A DNA stretch of 64,000 nt from Chimonanthus salicifolius (Eukaryota; Streptophyta; Magnoliopsida; Laurales; Calycanthaceae), in contig CM023539.1 of assembly GCA_013350335.1 (NCBI GenBank), positions 20,132,448-20,196,447 on the forward strand, in the 5' to 3' direction. Shown in pieces: positions 54,509-64,000 of the stretch. The position numbers were made by a program, and so were the translations under genes. The notes under the pieces are model-generated. The model did not search any database. It was not told the origin of the DNA and saw only the letters and a program-made list of their open reading frames with translations. Within the stretch, counting starts at the first letter, position 1. The number at the start of each line of letters is the position of its first letter.

Positions 54509-57500
54509 GTATCCCCCCACGAATGTTTTACGGATGCCCCGACGGAGTGTGGGTCTCCGGTTACCGTTCATCCCTCCCATGCCGTGCATGAGATGCAAAT
54601 GTCCACATGCTATGCAATTATACAAATCATAACATTTAAAAACTCATATTTGAAACATATACAATACATGTTATTTTATCATATAAACATAGCATTTAAA
54701 ACTCACATTTTGAAACATATCCTTTGCAATATAAATTCATCAAATCAAGATAAAAACAATGTACATAAACCCATGGTTTCAAAGAGGTGGAATCCTACCA
54801 AAGACTGCTAACGTGTACTTGCGTCTTTCGTCCGGTAACCGCTCACGATCGTAAACACCTTATGAGGTCCCGTTACCTTAAAATATAATAATCAATCAAA
54901 ACCAAGTCCCACTTGATTGACAATATTTTTAAATCCATAAACCAATCCCCATGGTTCAATATTTTCAGCCGATATTACCAAATTGCCATTGGTCTAATCT
55001 TTAATTAACAATTCATTCATTTAATCCAACATACGTAACCCTATGTTCATCAAAACAATCCCCATGGGGTTTAGCCGCACACCATGACCAAACCATGGTC
55101 CCTTATTTTCACTTAATTACCAAAATGCCATTATACATATCCATAGCCATTTACCTTCCTTATTTTCATATATTTACAAGATTGCCATCCATGGCTAATA
55201 TAACCCATTATTCTTATTTACAATATACTTAGGCTAATAATTAACCCATTAATCCAAATTCATGGGGTTTGGCCATACACCATGGCCGAACCCATGATCT
55301 TTCATTTTTAGCCAATATTACCGATTTGCCATTACCTCATGTTCAATTCCAAACCGATCCTTAATCCAAACAAGTCCATAAAAGAAACCTCATGGGGTTC
55401 GGCCATACACCATGGCCGAACCCATGATCCTCCATTTTGGCATGTATTTACAACTTTGCCATTGCCTTCAATCACCTCATGTTTATATTCCAAACATAGG
55501 TCCTTTCATTTATTTAATCATGCATAACATTTAGTCCATTCATGATCCATAAATTTGGTTCATGGGGTTCGGCCACACACTTTGGCCGAACCCTACGATG
55601 CATAACTTGCCAATTATAGAAACTTTCCAAATTTAATCTCCACCTTCCATAATTAGAAACTTTCCAATTTAATTTCCATTTTCCATAATTAGAAACTTTC
55701 CAATGTAATTTCTACCTTCCATATTTAGAAACTTTCCAATTTAATTTAATAACCATCTTTCCATTCTAGTCAATTGATCATACATCAAAATACCAAAACA
55801 ACTCCATGGGGTTCGGCCATACACCATGGCCGAACCCTATGGTTTTTATCATTCAAAACTCCATTAAAAATTATCAAAGCTCTTCCATTACATCAATCAC
55901 CAAATTAAATCCATCTATATTTATTAATATCATTTCCATGGGGTTCGGCCATGTGGCAAGGCCGAACCCTATGGTTCATCTTATTCCATGGTCTCCAACC
56001 CAAGAACCCATAATTTAAACCATGATTTACCATGGTTTCTATCTTTCAAACTTTCATTAAAATACCATAGTCCTTCTATATTTTTCCATCAAACGGTTCA
56101 TTAAACAACAACCTAATTGTCCATTCATCTTCTTCCATTGCATGGCCGAACCCTATGGTTCCATGCTTCCTCTTTTAAAATCCATACAAAACCTCCTAAC
56201 TATCCATGGTTTTCATCATTAAAATTTATTAATCAACTCCCATATTTTTCCTCATTAAAACTCCATACATTAAACCATGTATTTCCATTAATAAACACTA
56301 TTCTTCTCCCAATTCCCTTCCATGGGGTTCGGCCATACACCATGGCCGAACCCTATGGTTCCTTATCTTTTAAACAAAAATCATAAAATCACTTACAGGT
56401 TCCACGACTCCTCCGGTTTTCCCTTGGTCGATCTTACTCTTTCAATGTTCTTCTTTCTTTAGCCTCTTTTTGATCTTGCCGTGCGGCCTTCTTGTTTTGC
56501 TGCCCCTTTCTTTGTATGCAATGTCCGTATGCACTACCTTGGTATGCCGTGAGCCCTTGTCTTTCTTTTACAAAAACTCCCAATTTGGTTCCCTCTTTAA
56601 AAAATACCGTGTGCCTCTCCTTCTCTCCTTTTATTACTACCCATTGGCCAATCTTAGAAGGTGTCATAATCCTTTGTTTAGCAATGCCGTGTGCCCCTTT
56701 CTTTATTAGTGAGTGCCATGCGCCCTTGCTGCCTTTTCCTTATAAGACTCCTAAGACTCCCCTTGGCCCTATATAGAAGGTGCCATGCGCCCCTCTTGAT
56801 TCTAAACAGAAATTTCCATGCGCCCTTCTTACTTAATACTCTCAATCGGCCAATCTTAATCCTAAATTTAGAAGGTGCCTAGATAAATAATTCCACTTAT
56901 GACATGTACCCTTGTTGCCCTTCTCTTAAAACCTCCACTCGGCCAATCTTATTTAGACAATGCCGTGTGCACTATTTGTGCTTTATAGAAGTTCCACTTG
57001 GTTTCCTTATTTAGACAATGCCTTGCGCCCTTCTTGTCTTGTAAGATAACAATTGCCGTGTGCACCTTTCCTTCCTCTCTTTTCTAGTTTCCAATTGATC
57101 TAAAGTTAGAAGATGGTGTGCGCCCCTTGATGCCTTTCTTTTATTAAACCTTCCCTTTAATCCTATCTTAGATTAGAAGGTGCCATGTGCCCCTTGTTTC
57201 TCTTGATTTAGAAGGTGTCATGACTCTCTAAATTAGCCATTGCCTAAACCCCAAATCTATCTACACGTTTTTGCCCAATTTAGGACAATCCTTGGTCGCA
57301 TATAATTCCTTGATTTTTGTGATAGAAAATCTTATCTTGTATGCTTATATCCCATGGATTAAATATCTCATAATCGGCCAAGTAATATCCCATACATAGC
57401 CATACAACTCCTAAAATCTTTCCATCATATCTTCCATGCGCATGCAATTAATCCAAATCCCTTATTTATATAAATTACATTACTAATTAAATTCAACCCA

Positions 57501-57653
57501 TTTAATTTTTTATTAAAACCCTTTCCATAATCTGTTGGGTCTTAATTGGGCAAAGACCCAACACTTTACCCATAATAGATCCATATCTAAAAATTCACAA
57601 TTAAATAGGTAATTTTCATAAATATTTACAACTTGAAATTCCGGGGTGTTACA
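54509..57653 (-). mobile_element. Resumed part of the 5' LTR of element C
   Basis: Begins with the right duplication GTATC and carries the LTR from CTTGATG hairpins through U3. Near-copy of 35900-39048. Its donor reads CCTGTAAGTG on the minus strand (about 56388-56397), where the sister LTR has lost the GT. The hairpins run 55061-56357. Confidence 0.88.
55061..56357 (-). repeat. Hairpin array, 7 pairs and one half-unit
   Basis: Units near 55080, 55280, 55408, 55578, 55821, 55955 and 56340; half-unit at 56136-56158. Each aligns with a unit of 36448-37762, so the comparison of the two LTRs shows which arms have drifted since insertion. Confidence 0.88.
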
Positions 57654-57658
57654 ATTAG
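57654..57658. repeat. Target site duplication ATTAG, right copy
   Basis: Directly follows GTGTTACA; exact partner of 35079-35083. Confidence 0.92.
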
Positions 57659-57985
57659 CACCTATCACTGGTCATGACAGTGTGAGGAGGGACATTGACA
57701 CAAGCTTGAATACAAGCTTAATGAAAAATAAACTTAGAGACAGCTAAGCTGATGGGGAAATTGGGTCGAGAAAGCTATAGAATATAGCTTGGAGAATGGG
57801 GGAGAATACTGTAAGGAAGCTAGGACATTATCTTTACTCATGGAAGAAATCAGCGATACTGAACCTTAGTTTGTGCAGGGGCAAACTAACCATGTCACAC
57901 GAGAAGTGTGCACTAAACCATAAGGGAGAATCATGAGTTAGAACAGAACCTAGTTAAGCACTAAATGCAAGAAGCATGGGGGTGT
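57659..57985 (+). mobile_element. Unassigned retrotransposon interior
   Basis: This should continue the sequence that ended at 35083, but I recognise no domain. It has AAGCTTGAATACAAGCTT and CTATAGAATATAGCTTGG-like internal echoes and ends in GCATGGGGG, a PPT-like purine run just before TGTAACACCCG at 57986. So it may be the 3' end of a gypsy interior rather than Copia. Confidence 0.4.
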
Positions 57986-58261
57986 TGTAACACCCGTGTA
58001 ACGTCCCGCCCTTTTTCACTCGCTTTCTAAAAATCAGAGTCTATTTTTTGTTTTTTAAATACAAAAGTGATAGAGAGCGGGACGTCACGACCCGAGTTAA
58101 GTCCGGACTTCTAAAGTCCGACCCTTAACTGGCCAAACCTATGTGTCCATGGACTAAGTCCATGAGAATGGTTCACATATAGTAAAATATAATCTTTGCG
58201 GAATATTACTTTGCTATCTAAAATGGAGTAGACTTAGGTTCAACAAGTGATAAGAGCGGAG
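57986..58261. mobile_element. Junction of broken LTR ends
   Basis: TGTAACACCCG at 57986 looks like a forward LTR start. Eleven bases on, TGTAACGTCCCGCCC at 57997 is a reverse LTR start, followed by ~200 bp of reverse end region. At about 58207 the sequence flips to forward (ACTTTGCTATCTAAAATGG, as at 61447), then runs into a forward LTR start at about 58262. No target duplications fit. A rearrangement scar. Confidence 0.65.
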
Positions 58262-58699
58262 TCTTACACCCCGGATTTTTAAGATATCAATTTACATTAA
58301 TTTTGTCCATTTAAATTATGAATTAATAGACATGGACCTTAGATGGGTAAGGTGTTGGGCAATGGCCCAATTAAGACCCAACGGTTATGGAATGAGTGTT
58401 CAATGTACGGTAAATGGGTAAGATATATTTAATTGGGTCAAGGTGGCTAGTTGGGTCAAAAGGCTCAATTGGGACCCAATGGGTCATGGTTGACTTGGTT
58501 GACCACCAAGTGAGTCCAAGCTTAATTTATGTTGGTCTGAATTAAAATGGAAAGACAATCAAATGAGTGAGTTGGTTTTGAAGTGATTAGTTAAATGAGT
58601 GAGTTGAGTTGAAACGAATTAAATCAAAGTGGTGAGTTAAATTAAAAGTGAGTGAAGTGTGAAGGTGAAGGATTGTCGTTTCAAACATCAAATCAAGGG

Positions 58700-58975
58700 G
58701 TACACGTTGGCATGGGAGTTTCATCTCAAAGATGAAACCCCCACGTGGAAAAGTAATGGAGAGGTGAGGAGTGGTGGTGCATTTCAAATTCAAAATTCAA
58801 TGGCACACGTTGGAGAGGGGGGCAGGGGGGGGGGGGGGGGGGGGGAGGGGAAGTTTCATCTTAAAATGAAACCCCCACATAAAGCATTAATGAGAGGAGG
58901 AAGATGGGGGGAGTCTACACCAAGGCAACCCTTGGTGGCCATTGGAGCCTTAGGAGTTTTTATCTTAGGATGAAA
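58700..58975 (+). repeat. GTTTCATC/GATGAAAC hairpins and G-tract in U3
   Basis: GTTTCATCT-CAA-AGATGAAAC lies near 58717-58737 inside GGG...CCC; GTTTCAT/ATGAAAC near 58854-58872; a degenerate unit near 58958-58977. Between them is an uninterrupted G run within 58814-58850. Relatives: about 8200-8235 (GGTTTCATC/GATGAAAC) and 31300-31780. Confidence 0.75.
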
Positions 58976-59427
58976 CCCCCAAGGGAGGCATTAAGGAATG
59001 GGAGTTACACATGGGAGCACCAAAGTCATCACCTTTGGGCCGACCATAGCATTCAAGGAAAAAGACTAATCTTTCAACTCTCTCTCCCTGTCTCCCTTGG
59101 CTGTGATCTTTTCCTCAAAACATCTATTGGCCGACCAGCACTCTAGGGAAAGAAGACAAACACTTAGAGAATTTTATCTTGTCCTCTCCCTCCCTCTCAA
59201 GGCCGTTTCTCATCTCAAGACCAAAGAGGACTTAGAATAATTTGATCTCAAACTTCTTTCCCAATCCATATCACTTGGTCGAACCACTCCAAGGGGTTTC
59301 TAGCAAGGTTAGTCTCGGCCAAAGGAACAAGAAAGAAGGAGGAAGAGGCTAAGGAAAGAATCAGAGGAGTCGTGGAATTGTAAGTTCCCAATAAACTCTT
59401 ATTAAATAAGAAAATGGTCAAGGACAT

Positions 59428-60585
59428 GGTTCGACCATTGCTTGGCCGAACCCTAATTTTTATGATGGATGAAAGAACCAAAGATGAACCATAGGTTTCG
59501 GCCATGTGCATGGCCGAAACCCCATGGAAAGAGTCAAGGAAGTTTATGGGTTTAAAATGATTTTTAAAAGGAAGAACATGGACCAAAATGGCCGAACCCC
59601 ATGAAAAGATATTGGTTTAATTTTATTGGATTTGAAGGAGGGAAACCATAAGTGTATGTGTTTGATTTTGTTAAAGTTTTAAAATGATTTAAATGGATGG
59701 AGGTATGAGAACCAATCATAGATGTATAATAGGTTTTAATGGAAATAAGGAACCATAGGGTTCGGCTATGTGTATGGCCGAACCCCATGGAGAGACAATG
59801 TTGGATAGTGTGGTCATTTGTATGAATATTGAAATGGTTAATGATATAGAAAGGTGTTGGGTTGTTGGATAAAAAAGAATGGAAAAGAGGAGCACCAAGA
59901 CCAAAAGGTGAGGTTCGGCCATGGTGTATGGCCGAACCCCACCAAGTAATATGTATGTTATCAAGTTATGGAATGGAGATTTTTGTTAGGGAATTGTTAC
60001 AGTTGTATGACATGATTAGTGGACCATCTATGGATTTATGTTTATGGGTCAATTATGGACCTAGATATGTAAAAATGATAGGAGAGTTTAGTCATAGAAA
60101 GAATAATGGTAAAAAGGTAATTATAGTTAAAATTGAAGGACCATGGGTTCGGCCATGGTGTATGGCCGAACCCCATGGGTGGTGATATTAGATATGAATA
60201 TGTACAAGTGGCTTAGATGTATGAATGAATCATGGACATGAAAGACCATGGGTTCCGCCATGGTATATGGCCGAACCCCATGGGGAAGGTTTTGTGGATT
60301 CAAGGTGATAGTTCATGTTAAATGATTAACTTAAATATGTTTGGACTAATGAATCAAAGAATGCATGACCTTGGACCCACATCGATTAGAATAGTTAAGG
60401 ATCAAAAAGAGGGACCAAAACCAAGTGAGTGAGGTTTGGCCATGTTGTATGGCCGAACCCCACTAACGTGGATTTTGGTGGACTAAGGGTTAAGTGATTA
60501 GTTTGGAGGGGATTAAGTAATAAATAAAAGAACGGTTAAAAATCAAAGTAAGTGAGGTTCGGCCATGGTGTATGGCCGAACCCCA
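59428..60585 (+). repeat. Hairpin array, 8 pairs and one half-unit
   Basis: Units near 59441, 59508, 59771, 59925, 60156, 60264, 60447 and 60566; half-unit 59587-59602. Model unit: GGTG (59907-59910), GGTTCGGCCAT (59912-59922), loop GGTGT, ATGGCCGAACC (59928-59938), CACC (59940-59943). Confidence 0.9.
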
Positions 60586-62967
60586 CAAGTTGTGTTTTGG
60601 GACTTAGACACTACTACAAATCAAATGGGTTGATGGTTTGACACATGGATTTGTTATAAGGTAACGGGACTTCACAAAGGGGACACTATCGTGAACGGTT
60701 GCCAGTTTAAAGCTCAAGGACACCTTAGTTGTCTTGGGTAGGATTCTACCTCATTCGAACATGGTTATGTAATATGTTTTAATCTTTATTTTGCTGATTT
60801 ATATTGTATATATATTATGTTTCAAAAGTGGAGTTTTTAATGCTATGGCTATTTATATTACATAGCATATGGACATGTACATTCCATGCATGGCATGGGA
60901 GGGAAGTTTGTAACCGGAGCCCACGCTCAGTCGGGGCGTCCGTAAGGCAATCTTGGGAAGACCTTGATGTGTATAATCCCATCAAGAAGAATCCAGAGGC
61001 CACACTCCGTCGGGGCGTCCGAAAGACCACGGTGGGGATACCTTGATGAGGATAATTGCATCAAGAGGTTACATGTAATGTGATGGGTGGGACTCATTGC
61101 ATAAGTCATATGGCATGGCATGATTTCATATGTTTTTGATGATATGATATTATATGTGATTTTGTTACTAACCCATGTGTTAGCATTATTTAGAATTCCT
61201 ACTGGGCGCGTTGTTCTAACGCCCTACTTCTACCCTAGTGAATGAAACAGGAAACGAAGGAAATGAGGATCGTGAACGGAGCCAAGCATAAGAACTTGGG
61301 AATGTTTTGTGTTATTTTATTAAGTTACTCAAGGACATGTAATTTGAGTAGTTAGACTTCGACATGTAATAATAAGATATTTGCTATGGTTTGGGAATGG
61401 TTTGGTATGGATATTTAATTTAAGTAATTTGGTTAAATGACTAAGTACTTTGCTATCTAAAATGGAGTAGTCTTAGGTTCTATTATAATCCGCAGTTAAT
61501 TATGTTAAATTCAGCAAAGATTATGTTTTACTATGTGTGAACCGTTTTCATGGACTTAGTCCATGCACACATAGGGTTGGCCAGTTAAGGGTTGGACTTT
61601 AGAAGTCCAGACTTAGTTCGGGTCATGACGTCTCACTCTCTATCACTTTTAAAAAAAATATATATACTCTGATTTTTTGGAAAACGAGTGAAAAAAGGTA
61701 GGGCGTTACAAGTGTAACACCCTGGATTTTCATTACTTATAAATATATTGGATTGGTCCATTTAAATTGTAAAATTAATTGGATTTAAGATTAATGGACC
61801 TTAGATGGGTAAGGAATTGGATCAATTACCCAATTAAGATCCAATGGATCGTGGGTAAACTTAATTTTAAATAAATTGGGTAAGTCTAATTAAATGGGTC
61901 AATTATCCAATTGGGACCCAATGGGTCATGGTGACCTAAATTTTAAGGTAATTGAGTAAGGTCAAAGTAATGGGGTCAGCTACCCAATTAAGACCCAATA
62001 CATTAAATCCACCTCATCAAGTTAAGAGGCATGTATGTGATGCGGCATTTCCATGTGGCATGCATGGAAGCCAACTAGACAAGGTGGTCACATCATCGAG
62101 TGATATGACCAAGATGGGACCCATTTACCATGTGGTGACCAAGTCACCACATGCAAGGTTGGCTAAGTCATGGTTAACTTGGTCAACCATGAGTGAGTTC
62201 AATGGGGGTAAGCTAATGCTTAAGTTGAGTTGGAAGATGAAAGGTTTCCATCTTGAGGGGATGAAACCAAAAGGCTCGGTGGAAATCAATGAGTTCCTTG
62301 GTTTTAACCAAGAGTCACCTTGGTTAAGCCAAGGGACACATGGGTTGGATAAATTATTAATGAGGGAAAGTGGAAGAGTCTAAGGATGCATAGAAAGGAC
62401 ACCAACCAAAGGGGTTGCTCACCTTCCTTGGCCGACTCCTCCATTTGTGAACAAAGCATTTTCTTTCTTCTCTATCTCTCTCCCACCTACATTTCAATAC
62501 TGGGAGAATCAGTGAATAACTAAGGAAAAAGAAGGGTTAAGGAGGAAAGACAGAGAAAAGAAGAAGAAGAAGGAGACGCGAAAGAAGCTATGTTTTAAGT
62601 TTGAAAACAATATGGAAGCAAGACTAAGGGAAACCATAGATTTGGCCATGGTATGGCCGAACATATGGGTTCCATATTTTGTTGAAATGGATGGTCAAAC
62701 TGTTATAAGGCCATAGAGTTGAAAATCCATTCAAGGATTGGTAATGGTTTGAAACAAAAGAAAGGTGATATCCGAATCCATATTATAAACCAAAGATTGA
62801 AAGAATAATTGAAAGAATAATAGAAAAGACTTTAGCTTTGGCTAGAGGGTAGAATAAATTCACTAGGAGTTATATGAATGATGATATATATGTTTAAAAA
62901 TGATAAGGAATGAATTTCATGAGGAAGGACCTAGCCATACAAGAAAACAAAAAAGATTGACAAAGAG

Positions 62968-63389
62968 TCAGTCGACTGAATCCTGGATTCAGTCGACTGA
63001 ACTGGTGTTGACCGAATAGGAAAAGGGTTATCTGGGAGTTTCAGCCGACTAAATCTTATGATTCAGTCGACTGAACATGGATTGGATTAAAATATATGGG
63101 ATCTATTGGCCAAACACAAAGATGATCTGATCCAAATTCAGCCGACTGAATCTATGATTCAGTCGACTGAAAGTGGATTGACCGAGAACACAGAAGGTTT
63201 GACCCAAAGTCAGGCAACTGAATCTATGATTCAGTCAACTAAAAGGTTGCAGGTCAAATATATTCAGTATTTAGTTGGGTTTCAGCCAACTGAATATTGT
63301 ATTCAGTCGACTGAAAGTCTGCGGGTAAGGCAGAGAATAGTAACTGTGGATGATTCAGTCTACTGAATGTGTGATTCAGTAGACTGAAT
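62968..63389 (+). repeat. CAGTCGACTG paired-palindrome array, six units
   Basis: Each unit is two CAGTCGACTG-like words joined by GAATC-loop-GATTC, spaced 65-75 bp. Best units: CAGTCGACTGAATC (62969-62982) with GATTCAGTCGACTG (62986-62999); ATTCAGTCTACTGAAT (63353-63368) with ATTCAGTAGACTGAAT (63374-63389). Others start near 63042, 63139, 63209 and 63282. Confidence 0.9.
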
Positions 63390-63477
63390 TGAAAACTTTA
63401 ATTTTGGTTAAATTTCCAGATATCTCTGTTTACACAGTGGGATTAAGGGATGATGAAAATTAAATGGATAATCAATT

Positions 63478-63515
63478 AATATATATATATATATATATAT
63501 AGATATATATATATG
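63478..63515. repeat. (AT)n microsatellite
   Basis: AT repeats with one AG interruption, downstream of the hairpin array. Confidence 0.95.
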
Positions 63516-63575
63516 TGGCTGAATATGATAAGGTAAAAGGGTGTGATTCGTTTTCACGCGATCGTTAGCGTTGTA

Positions 63576-64000
63576 AAAATCCGTTACTAGAAATATGCAC
63601 GACCTAGAGGGGGGTGAATAGGTCGGTTTTCAATTTTAATTCCCTTTTAAAATTTTCTTACCGATTTATACTTTAAGTAAACAAAATATGCAATCCATGC
63701 ATTCAATCACATATAACCTAAATATTTTATAGTGGTTCGGTTTCATCAAACCTACATCCACTGTCAGACTTCCCAACTCTAGGGTTGTCCCAAATATACT
63801 ATGTAAGGGTCTCACACCCAAATAGTACAACCTAGTTTTTTATAGAGGCTCAACCCAATTGGTTTAATCCTCTACACCTATTTTTTAGAGTGATTCGAAC
63901 ATACTCTTCTAATCCACTTTACAATGTTAAAAATAAAACAAGAATAAAACTTGCCTTGGGCCTTAACCGTTTTCCTTTAAGCTCTTTCTTCTTTACTAAA
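63576..64000 (+). mobile_element. Copia-type LTR fragment
   Basis: Starts around TATGCACGACCTAGAGG, then GGGTGAATAGGTCGG, and later TTTATAGTGGTTCGG and CCTACATCCACTGTC, all typical of plant Copia LTRs. Runs off the window. Same family as 1-109. No coding sequence. Confidence 0.5.

Larger units (their letters stand above)
35084..57653 (-). mobile_element. Element C: minus-strand gypsy chromovirus with both LTRs
   Basis: TGTAACGCCC at 35084 and GGGGTGTTACA ending at 57653 lie inside exact ATTAG duplications. On the minus strand the order is 5' LTR (57653 to 42294), PBS 42291-42280, leader, zinc-knuckle ORF, deleted interior, integrase relic, PPT and 3' LTR (39048 to 35084). The two LTRs differ by a few percent by eye and share even small features, so the insertion is fairly recent. 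RT and RNase H are missing. The 5' LTR was later hit twice (43137-45806 and 45940-54508). Confidence 0.9.
42294..57653 (-). mobile_element. 5' LTR of element C, enlarged by nested insertions
   Basis: LTR pieces are 42294-43136, 45807-45939 and 54509-57653, about 4.1 kb together, matching the 3' LTR at 35084-39048 in order. The PBS-side end reads TATAATGCC instead of TGTAACGCC, two transition changes. The insertions at 43137 and 45940 lie 133 bp apart in the original LTR, near CTTGATG hairpins. Confidence 0.88.
58262..61710 (+). mobile_element. Forward main-family LTR
   Basis: Starts near TCTTACACCCCGG (mutated terminus) and ends GGTAGGGCGTTACA, ~3.45 kb. U3 with GTTTCATC/GATGAAAC hairpins and a G-tract, leader 59075-59375, donor ATT|GTAAGT at 59380, nine hairpins, core near 60655-60750, CTTGATG/CATCAAG hairpins 60961-61060, branch TTCTAAC, acceptor CCCTAG at 61238 and ACAG at 61250, terminal block. 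Confidence 0.85.
61713..63575 (+). mobile_element. Diverged gypsy LTR, 5' part
   Basis: Starts TGTAACACCCTGG two bases after the previous LTR ends. U3 with GACCCAATGGGTCATGG; purine-rich leader at about 62520-62600; one main-family hairpin remnant (62638-62663, TTTGGCCAT/ATGGCCGAA). The array position is instead filled by a CAGTCGACTG repeat. Near 63528-63575 a diverged core (GATAAGGTAAAAGGG...CGATCGTTAGCG) is recognisable before a Copia-like insertion. The 3' end is not in the window. Confidence 0.75.

Noticed and set aside
4434..60585. Many 60-110-codon open frames crossing the hairpins, with recurring peptides such as GFGHTPWPNPM or VRPWCMAEPHG
   Set aside because: They appear in several frames and both strands because the DNA hairpin is repeated. 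They have no shared start or length and are broken by indels between copies, so they are shadows of the repeat, not genes.
61952..62383. 143-codon plus-strand open frame
   Set aside because: It covers LTR U3 sequence shared with non-coding parts of other copies and has no recognised domain.
63478..63515. (AT)n tract as a promoter TATA region
   Set aside because: A microsatellite downstream of the hairpin array; its position does not match the TATA boxes of sister LTRs.

Overview
This window is plant nuclear DNA made almost entirely of nested LTR retrotransposons. I see no host gene, rRNA, tRNA or CRISPR array. Evidence for a plant: primer-binding sites matching plant initiator tRNA-Met (TGGTATCAGAGC type), chromodomain-bearing Ty3/gypsy pol (chromovirus, Tekay/Del-like), Copia elements with the AAAGGGGGAGAT polypurine tract typical of the SIRE/Maximus lineage, 5-bp target duplications, and decay patterns expected of methylated repeats. 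The species cannot be named from this. All counts and divergence statements are by eye.

Layout. (1) 1-16191: a plus-strand chromovirus, 'A': tail of its 5' LTR (to 781), PBS, leader, decayed pol (1681-3713), a 7-kb solo LTR inserted in the integrase with CTGTC target duplications (3714-10672, itself holding a reverse solo LTR 5612-9256), the chromodomain end of pol (10678-11023), PPT and a 3' LTR (from 11084) interrupted by another LTR copy (13142-~16112). (2) 16192-25115: SIRE-like Copia remains in both orientations, with a diverged gypsy LTR family at 18445-21721. (3) 25116-32395: reverse solo LTR holding a forward solo LTR (27241-30368). (4) 32396-35083: SIRE internal remains. (5) 35084-57653: minus-strand chromovirus 'C' bounded by exact ATTAG duplications, with 3' LTR 35084-39048, a shortened interior with one intact 187-codon zinc-knuckle ORF, and a 5' LTR swollen to 15 kb by nested elements. 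(6) 57659-64000: rearranged LTR ends, a forward LTR (58262-61710), a diverged LTR (61713-~63575) and a Copia-like fragment.

What stands out is inside the LTRs. The main family is about 3-4 kb long and carries an ordered array of about 8-10 short hairpins, with arms GGTTCGGCCAT and ATGGCCGAACC around a loop of about 5 nt. Roughly 90 units occur in the window. The array lies downstream of a TATA box and a purine-rich leader, and between a conserved GTAAGT-like splice donor and a conserved acceptor (branch-like CTAAC, then CCCTAG and ACACAG). I infer a leader intron packed with hairpins. Diverged LTR families here have the same layout but different hairpin sequences (ATATCGAC/GTCGATAT; CAGTCGACTGAATC/GATTCAGTCGACTG; GAGTGGGATACCTC). 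Several hairpin sets differ in stem sequence but keep pairing, which suggests that structure rather than sequence is retained. This is the best candidate for an undescribed system; transcription, splicing and function are not shown by the sequence alone.
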